A DNA stretch of 64,000 bases, taken from Hofstenia miamia. Its lineage: Eukaryota; Xenacoelomorpha; Acoela. Every line of letters starts with the position of its first letter. The first letter of the stretch is position 1. Where the stretch lies: assembly GCA_004352715.1 (NCBI GenBank), contig SCFE01000089.1, positions 400,508 through 464,507 on the forward strand, written 5' to 3'. This document shows, in pieces, positions 57,696 to 64,000 of the stretch. The translations under genes and the position numbers were made by a program. Below the pieces are notes generated by a model, which was not told the DNA's origin, searched no databases, and saw only the letters and a list, made by a program, of their open reading frames with translations.

Positions 57696-57908
57696 CATCT
57701 GGTTTGAGAACTGCTTTGGACTGTCTTTCTCCTGTTCATGGTTGAGAGCTCCTCCAGTTGTTGATTTCTGTGCACTCTCTTCTTCATCAGTGTGTGCATC
57801 ATTTTCCTCTAATTTCCTAAATTCAGTTAGTAAATTTATATCCCATATTTCAGGGTTATATATAGGTTTATTTCTTGCTGTCCTTTGGGGCAGCACTCTC
57901 TAGCTCAT
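57672..57908 (-). pseudogene. Start of the Gypsy ORF downstream of pol
   Basis: The frame begins at a potential ATG (57906-57908) that overlaps nothing but has a TAG as third codon, then reads V-L-P-Q-R-T-A-R-N-K-P-I-Y-N-P-E-I-W and D-I-N-L-L-T-E-F-R-K-L-E-E-N-D-A, and ends after an acidic, glutamine-rich tail. The same start, including the in-frame TAG, is repeated beside the gap at 61801-61915. It probably led into the long ORF starting at 57295. Confidence 0.5.
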
Positions 57909-58183
57909 ATTATTGTCTCAAATGTCTGCTGTGTATTCATCATCAAATTCTTCTTCATGTAGGCTATCTAAATCATACATATCATATATAATTTCATTGC
58001 TATTGATTTGGCAAATTTTGAATTCAGCTTTCTTATCTATCTTTGTTTCTTCAATGTCTGCTGTCACTCTCTTCAAATTTTGTCTAACATGTATTCATTG
58101 TTTGGTAGTGTTTGTGTTATTGTGTGAGGGCCAGACCATACTGTTTTCAACTTCCAGACTTGGTTTGTGTCTGTGAGTTTGAT
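57794..58183. repeat. 390-bp segment identical to 61801-62190
   Basis: Line-by-line reading found no mismatch over 390 bases (offset 4007). Beyond it the two Gypsy copies diverge visibly. The matching segment starts exactly at the right border of the 1000-N gap. Confidence 0.93.
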
Positions 58184-60728
58184 CAGTGTGAATGGTGAGT
58201 CTGATCAGTGTGAATGTTAATACCTTATCTCCTACTTTGTGTGCATGTCTGTAAATTTTTTTATTGTAATTATACTGCTGTCTCACTGGTGATTTTTTTA
58301 TGTTGTGCCACATCATTTCATGTATCCCTGTGATTTGGTTCTTCAATTGTTTTATGTATTCATTGTCCAGCTTTCCACTGTAGTTGGTATATTGCATTGA
58401 AAGCTGGGTCACCACTTCTCTTCCAAACATTGCCTTGAATGGTGAGACTCCAGTCATTGCATGCACCAAGGTGTTATAGTAATATTCGATCATTTCAATG
58501 ACTTCTCTCCATCTGCTTCCTCCTATCCTTGATGTTGCTACTCTGATTGGCTTGAATACTCCATTGTCCAGTAGCTGATACACAGTTGTCCATTCGCTTG
58601 TAATTTACAAGAGTCTCGCTATTTCTTGAAAAAGTCCACTCTCAAATTGGGGTCCCTTATCTGTAATAATTGTATCCATTGGCTTGAGTAATAGTATCCA
58701 TTCCTTTAGTACCAGTTCTGCTGTGGTTTCTGCATATATAGTTTAATTGTCTACCTTCCCCCGTTGATATTTATAGATTGCTGCGTCCTTTCATAATTTT
58801 TCAAGATCTATGTGTATTATCTCACTCAGTTGAGTTGCAATGATTTTTTCTAGTGTTGTTTGTTGTTAAGGATAGACGGTGTGCATTTTTTATTGATATC
58901 CACAATGACTTTCCACTCATCTGTTGTTTTGTACCTGGCATTGAAGGTCTCCTTCATCAGTGTACTTCCAAGGTGGCCCTTCTCATTTTTTTTCATTATC
59001 AGTTCTCCTTTAAAATATTCATTTATTGTAATCTATTTGTTGATGGAGTCAACATATAATAATCAGTTCTTGTTGATTTTCCATTTGTAGCATTCATAAT
59101 ATCCTGCTGTTATTTTTGATAGTATTGTCTGACGTTCTGTTATCTTTGATAGTATTGTCTGAGGTTCTTCTATCTTTTTTATGATTTTGCTGAGGATTAT
59201 GTCATCTCTTTGTTTATCCACTATTTCTTTTTCAGATATTTCTTCCCTCATTAGTATTGGTAGTACAGCTTGGCCTTTCTTATCCATATTTATGTCTGGC
59301 AGTCCTTTTTAGTCAGTGTGTGGCAAGAATTGGAATTGTTTCTTCTCTCTGTCTATTTTTGCTCTCTCTCTCTGGTATTCCAGCAGTTATATCCAGAAGT
59401 CCGCATTGGCAGTGTGCCTTTCCTTTGTTCAATTGTTAATGTGAACTCATTTAATTATTTAATCCATCCTGACAGAATTCCAGACTTATCCCTCGAGAAA
59501 TTTTTTAGCCAGGCTAATCTGCTGGTGTCTGTCTGTACTTACTATTCACTCCCTATGAGGAAGGATCTAAATTTCTTGATTCTCTCAATCAATGAAAGCA
59601 TCTCTACCTTCGTAGAGCCATAGTTTTTTTTGCTTGCTCTCAGTTTGTTAGTGAAAAACTGAATGGGTACTTCTTTCCTTTTCTTCATTTGTCTCACTGT
59701 CTCTCTGATTGCTACTTTGCTTGCTTCACACTCTAATATGAATTGTTCATTCTAGTCAGGTGTGTTGAGGGATGGTAGTTTCACCAGTTCTTCTTTGATA
59801 TTGTTCAGTTCCTCCTGCTCCTGCCAAGTCCATATGAATGGCACTGATTTTCTCATTAATCTGGTCATTCTTGCTGTCTTGCCAGCTATGTTAGGAATGA
59901 AAGTTCCATAATAGTTGAAGAATCCCATCATCCTCTGTATGTATGTCTTATTGTTTGGCTTTTCTATTTTTTTGATCATTTCTCTGGCATTGTCCTTCAT
60001 GCATGTTCTTCCTTCCTTTATCTATCTTCCGCATAACACTACTTTTTCTTTGAGAATGTCAGTCACACTTATTTCCATTAATTCAAAGTCCTTTGTTTTT
60101 TTTCCAGAATTGTTAATGTTCTTTCCAATTCAGCTGTTCTTGGATTGTGTTGCTTGTCACTATCTATGTATCTATCTACCCCTTCACCCATTCTGTGTGT
60201 CTTATTCTTTAACACTTTAACACTGTTGTGATGTAAAGTTGCTGGTGCGTTACAAAGTCTGAACGCCATATATATCCATTTATATAGCCCTTATGGAGTT
60301 ATGAATGCTGTCTTCTCAATATCTCAATATCCCATCTTTACTTGCCAGTAGGCTTTGCATAAATCTAGTGTTGTAAAGTATTTAAGTATTTTGGCTTCAT
60401 AGAGCATGTCCTCTATCCCTCGTTCGGGAGTTGAGTCTATGAGTCTCACTTTGTCACTTTGGTCAAATTGAATGCATCAATGATACTGCAATACTTGTTT
60501 TATGAACATGGTTGGTGCTGAATATGGGCTCTCACTTGGCTGAATAATTTTATTGTCAATTAGCTCTTCCAGGATGCGATTATATTCATCCTTCATCTGT
60601 TCAGGCACCCTTCTGACTGGCAGCTTGATCAGTTTGTCTGTTGTTGTGTTGTTGCTATGCTTCTCACCCACTGCCTGCCCTATGCTTATTTCTCCATAGT
60701 TGAATATATGTTTATGTTTTTCTAACAA
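57918..60728 (-). pseudogene. Ty3/Gypsy pol, copy 1 (reverse transcriptase, RNase H, integrase)
   Basis: Minus-strand order is RT, RNase H, integrase, as in Ty3/Gypsy. RT N-terminal part 60477-60728 has R-R-V-P-E-Q-M-K and I-I-Q-P-S-E-S-P-Y-S-A-P. Then come T-T-L-D-L, K-T-A-F, M-A-F-R-L-C-N-A-P-A-T and a damaged Y-I-D (60078-60269). RNase H junction N-Y-Y-G-T-F-I-P-N-I and F-I-W-T-W (59752-60000). Integrase core begins I-I-T-D-K-G-P-Q-F-E-S (near 58660). Its C-terminal part (58095-58583) has R-W-R-E-V-I-E and G-V-S-P-F-K-A-M-F-G-R-E. Stops and frameshifts are frequent and the block with the catalytic glutamate is disrupted, so it is inactive. A terminal stretch N-L-K-R-V-T-A-D-I-E-E-T to the stop at 57918 is one frame off. 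Confidence 0.9.
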
Positions 60729-60740
60729 TTTCCTTAGTTG

Positions 60741-60800
60741 TGTGATCTCCTGTTCTTCTAGACTTCTAGATGTGATCTCCTGTTCTTCTAGACTTCTAGA
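60741..60800. repeat. Exact 30-bp tandem duplication at the gap edge
   Basis: A 30-base unit beginning 'tgtgatctcctg' and ending 'gacttctaga' occurs twice in a row and then runs directly into the Ns. Position and exactness suggest a scaffolding or gap-edge artefact. Confidence 0.8.
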
Positions 60801-61800
60801 NNNNNNNNNNNNNNNNNNNNNNNNNNNNNNNNNNNNNNNNNNNNNNNNNNNNNNNNNNNNNNNNNNNNNNNNNNNNNNNNNNNNNNNNNNNNNNNNNNNN
60901 NNNNNNNNNNNNNNNNNNNNNNNNNNNNNNNNNNNNNNNNNNNNNNNNNNNNNNNNNNNNNNNNNNNNNNNNNNNNNNNNNNNNNNNNNNNNNNNNNNNN
61001 NNNNNNNNNNNNNNNNNNNNNNNNNNNNNNNNNNNNNNNNNNNNNNNNNNNNNNNNNNNNNNNNNNNNNNNNNNNNNNNNNNNNNNNNNNNNNNNNNNNN
61101 NNNNNNNNNNNNNNNNNNNNNNNNNNNNNNNNNNNNNNNNNNNNNNNNNNNNNNNNNNNNNNNNNNNNNNNNNNNNNNNNNNNNNNNNNNNNNNNNNNNN
61201 NNNNNNNNNNNNNNNNNNNNNNNNNNNNNNNNNNNNNNNNNNNNNNNNNNNNNNNNNNNNNNNNNNNNNNNNNNNNNNNNNNNNNNNNNNNNNNNNNNNN
61301 NNNNNNNNNNNNNNNNNNNNNNNNNNNNNNNNNNNNNNNNNNNNNNNNNNNNNNNNNNNNNNNNNNNNNNNNNNNNNNNNNNNNNNNNNNNNNNNNNNNN
61401 NNNNNNNNNNNNNNNNNNNNNNNNNNNNNNNNNNNNNNNNNNNNNNNNNNNNNNNNNNNNNNNNNNNNNNNNNNNNNNNNNNNNNNNNNNNNNNNNNNNN
61501 NNNNNNNNNNNNNNNNNNNNNNNNNNNNNNNNNNNNNNNNNNNNNNNNNNNNNNNNNNNNNNNNNNNNNNNNNNNNNNNNNNNNNNNNNNNNNNNNNNNN
61601 NNNNNNNNNNNNNNNNNNNNNNNNNNNNNNNNNNNNNNNNNNNNNNNNNNNNNNNNNNNNNNNNNNNNNNNNNNNNNNNNNNNNNNNNNNNNNNNNNNNN
61701 NNNNNNNNNNNNNNNNNNNNNNNNNNNNNNNNNNNNNNNNNNNNNNNNNNNNNNNNNNNNNNNNNNNNNNNNNNNNNNNNNNNNNNNNNNNNNNNNNNNN
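60801..61800. other. Assembly gap of exactly 1000 N
   Basis: A round number usually denotes a gap of unknown true size. Reading frames crossing it are spurious. Confidence 0.98.
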
Positions 61801-61915
61801 GTGCATCATTTTCCTCTAATTTCCTAAATTCAGTTAGTAAATTTATATCCCATATTTCAGGGTTATATATAGGTTTATTTCTTGCTGTCCTTTGGGGCAG
61901 CACTCTCTAGCTCAT
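61801..61915 (-). pseudogene. Start of the Gypsy downstream ORF, copy 2, cut by the gap
   Basis: Repeats base for base the start of the copy-1 downstream ORF (57794-57908), including its in-frame TAG at codon 3, and is then lost in the Ns. Confidence 0.6.
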
Positions 61916-61924
61916 ATTATTGTC

Positions 61925-64000
61925 TCAAATGTCTGCTGTGTATTCATCATCAAATTCTTCTTCATGTAGGCTATCTAAATCATACATATCATATATAATT
62001 TCATTGCTATTGATTTGGCAAATTTTGAATTCAGCTTTCTTATCTATCTTTGTTTCTTCAATGTCTGCTGTCACTCTCTTCAAATTTTGTCTAACATGTA
62101 TTCATTGTTTGGTAGTGTTTGTGTTATTGTGTGAGGGCCAGACCATACTGTTTTCAACTTCCAGACTTGGTTTGTGTCTGTGAGTTTGATTGGTTTGAAT
62201 GCATGACCATAAATTTTTTTATTGTAATTACACTGCTGTCTCAATGCTGATTTTTTTATGTTGTGGCACATTGTTTCATATATCCCTGTGATTTGGTCCT
62301 TCAACTGTTTTATGTATTCATTGTCCAGCTTTCCACTGTAGTTGGTATATTGCATTGAAAGCAGGGTTGCTGCTTCTCTTCTGAACATTGCCTTAAATGG
62401 TGAGACTCCAGTTGTTGTGTGCACCAAGGTATTATAGTAATATTTATAATCTCAATGACTTCTCTCCATCTGCTTCCCCCTATCCTTGATGTTGCTACTC
62501 TGATTAGCTTGATTAGTGTCTGATTGAGTCGTTCCAATGCTCCATTGGCCTGCAGGTGATACACAGTTGTCCATTCACTTGCAATTTCCAGGAGTTTTGC
62601 CATTTCCTGAAAAAGTCCACTCTCAAATTGGGGCCCCTTATAAGTTATAATCATCTCCATCAGCTCAAGTCATAGTATCCATTCCTTTAGTACCAGTTCT
62701 GCTGTGGTTTCTGCTGTGGCATTCCACATTGGGACCATTCTCAAATATTTTGTAAAATTGTCTACCATCACTAGTAGTTATTGGTAGCTTTCTGCGTCCT
62801 TTGATAACATTTCCAGGTCTATGTGGACTATCTTGTTCAGTTGAGTTGCAATGATTTTTTCTAGTGGTGCCCTTTGTGTTGGAAAGTGTTGTTTGTTGTT
62901 AAGGAGACATGTTGTGCACTTATTGATGATATCCTTGATGACTTTCCTCATGGCTGTCATTATGAACCTTGCATTGAAGGTCTTCTCCATCTGTGTAATT
63001 CACAGGTGGCCCTTCTCATGTATTTTCCTTATCAGTTCTCTTTTAAAGTAGTCAGGTATCACAATCCAATTGTTGCTTGCTTTGACATATAGTAGTCTAT
63101 TCTTGTTGATTTTCCATTTGTAGTGTTTATAATATCCTGCTGTTATTTTTGATAGTATTGTCTTAGGTTCTTCTAACTTTTTTATGATTTCGCCAAGGAT
63201 TATGTCATCTCTTTGTTTATCTACTATTTCTTTTTCAGATATCTCTTCCCTCATTAGTATTGGTAGTACAGCTTGGCCTTTCTTATCCACGTTTATCTCT
63301 GGCAGTCCTTTGTACTCAGTGTGTGGCAAGAATTGGAATTGTTTCTTCTCTCTGTCTATTTTTGCTGCGTCTCTCTGGTATTCCAGCAGTGATGTCCAGA
63401 AGTCCGCATTGTTATGCAGTGTGCCCTTCCTGTGCTCAATTGTAAATGTGAACTCATTTAAATATTCAATCCACTGTGACACTATTCCAGACTTATCCCC
63501 AGAGAACTTTTTTAGCCAGGCTAATCTGCTGTTGTCTGTTCATACTCTAAATTCCCTTCCAATGAGGAAATGTCGAAATTTCTTGATACTCTCAATCAAT
63601 GTGAGCATCTCCACCTTGGTAGAGCCATAGTTTTTTTTGCTTGCTCTCAGTTTGAGAATGAAAAACTGAATGGGTACTTCTTTACCATTCTTCATTTGTC
63701 CCAATGTCACCCTGATTGCTACTTTGCTTACATCACAGTCTAATATGAATTGTTCATTGTAGTCTGGTGTGTTGAGGGATGGTAGTTTCACCAGTTCTTC
63801 TTTGATATTGTACAGTTCCTCCTGCTCCTGCCAAGTCCATATGAATGGCACTGATTTTCTCATTAATCTGGTCATTATTGCTGTCTTGCCAGCTATGTTA
63901 GGAATGAAAGTTCCATAATAGTTGAAGAATCCCATGATCCTCTGTATGTCTTTCTTATTGTTTGGCTTTTCTATTTTCCAGATCATTTCTCTGGCATTGT
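61925..64000 (-). pseudogene. Ty3/Gypsy pol, copy 2, partial (RNase H and integrase)
   Basis: Better preserved than copy 1 and truncated by the window end. 63540-63986 is open: N-N-K-K-D-I-Q-R-I-M-G-F-F-N-Y-Y, W-T-W-Q-E-Q-E-E-L and the RNase H start F-I-L-D-C-D-V-S-K-V. 63000-63482 carries I-E-H-R-K-G-T-L-H-N-N-A-D and the start of the integrase zinc finger (H...H), completed by C-T-T-C at 62778-62990. The core at 62310-62660 has T-Y-K-G-P-Q-F-E-S, where the catalytic D is Y, and N-G-A-L-E-R-L-N-Q-T with the glutamate kept. The C-terminal part at 62080-62427 ends in W-S-G-P-H-T-I-T. Separate frames show at least four breaks. RT lies beyond the window. Confidence 0.9.

Noticed and set aside
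54421-57908. Envelope gene making the Gypsy element an endogenous retrovirus
   Set aside because: No signal peptide, cysteine pattern, furin-type site or transmembrane segment is visible in any of the pieces.
60700-61903. Open frames of more than 330 codons on both strands
   Set aside because: They consist almost entirely of the 1000-N gap.
63184-63630. 148-codon plus-strand frame, and similar ones at 59270-59623 and 57913-58176
   Set aside because: Antisense of Gypsy pol; the minus strand carries the recognisable motifs.

Overview
The window looks like intergenic and intronic DNA from an AT-rich invertebrate animal genome. Supporting signs are spliced host-gene exons with GT/AG borders, an AATAAA polyadenylation signal, no operon-like packing, and a dense load of animal-type transposons (Tc1/mariner, piggyBac, hAT-like MITEs, several LINEs, a Penelope-like element and Ty3/Gypsy). 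The species or phylum cannot be fixed from this sequence. There are two long runs of N (17452-17553 and exactly 1000 N at 60801-61800) and two single-N joins (13827 and 22783).

Layout. Positions 1-5000 hold a microsatellite, a dead LINE reverse transcriptase (188-958, minus), a piggyBac C-terminal scrap (about 2281-2512, minus) and one plausible minus-strand terminal exon (3975-4239). Positions 5000-31250 are mostly host-like DNA. The best-supported host gene ends here: a 355-codon terminal exon at 30167-31233 (plus) that I read as a divergent GnT-IV/MGAT4-like (GT54) protein lacking the acidic catalytic motif. Three upstream exon candidates (7828-7924, 12151-12284, 20853-21066) have phases compatible with it. 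Their introns would hold a mariner relic (10366-11965), a complete piggyBac insertion with TTAA ends (13192-15385) carrying a second TTAA-flanked MITE inside its transposase, hAT-like MITEs with exact 8-bp target duplications (5272-5457, 17570-17994), and a Penelope-like relic with a GIY-YIG domain (27867-28385, minus).

Positions 31250-50200 are a transposon graveyard: LINEs at 33259-35740 and 40140-42480 (plus), LINE pieces at 43454-44650 (plus) and 47750-49010 (minus), a mariner relic at 45680-46740, a large unassigned decayed coding-like tract at 36850-39230, and one intact small unrecognised ORF (47058-47297, minus).

Positions 52500-64000 are dominated by Ty3/Gypsy retrotransposon sequence. 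Two related pol copies on the minus strand (57918-60728 and 61925 to the window end) flank the 1000-N gap. Downstream of the first pol lies about 3.5 kb of further element coding sequence (54421-57908) with no recognisable gag or envelope features; this is the most unusual biology in the window.

Several apparent duplications look like assembly effects: a 938-bp duplication around the single N at 22783, a 350-bp one ending at the single N at 13827, and a 390-bp identical stretch abutting the 1000-N gap. I found no tRNA or rRNA gene, CRISPR array or bacterial-type operon. I see no clearly new defence or regulatory system.
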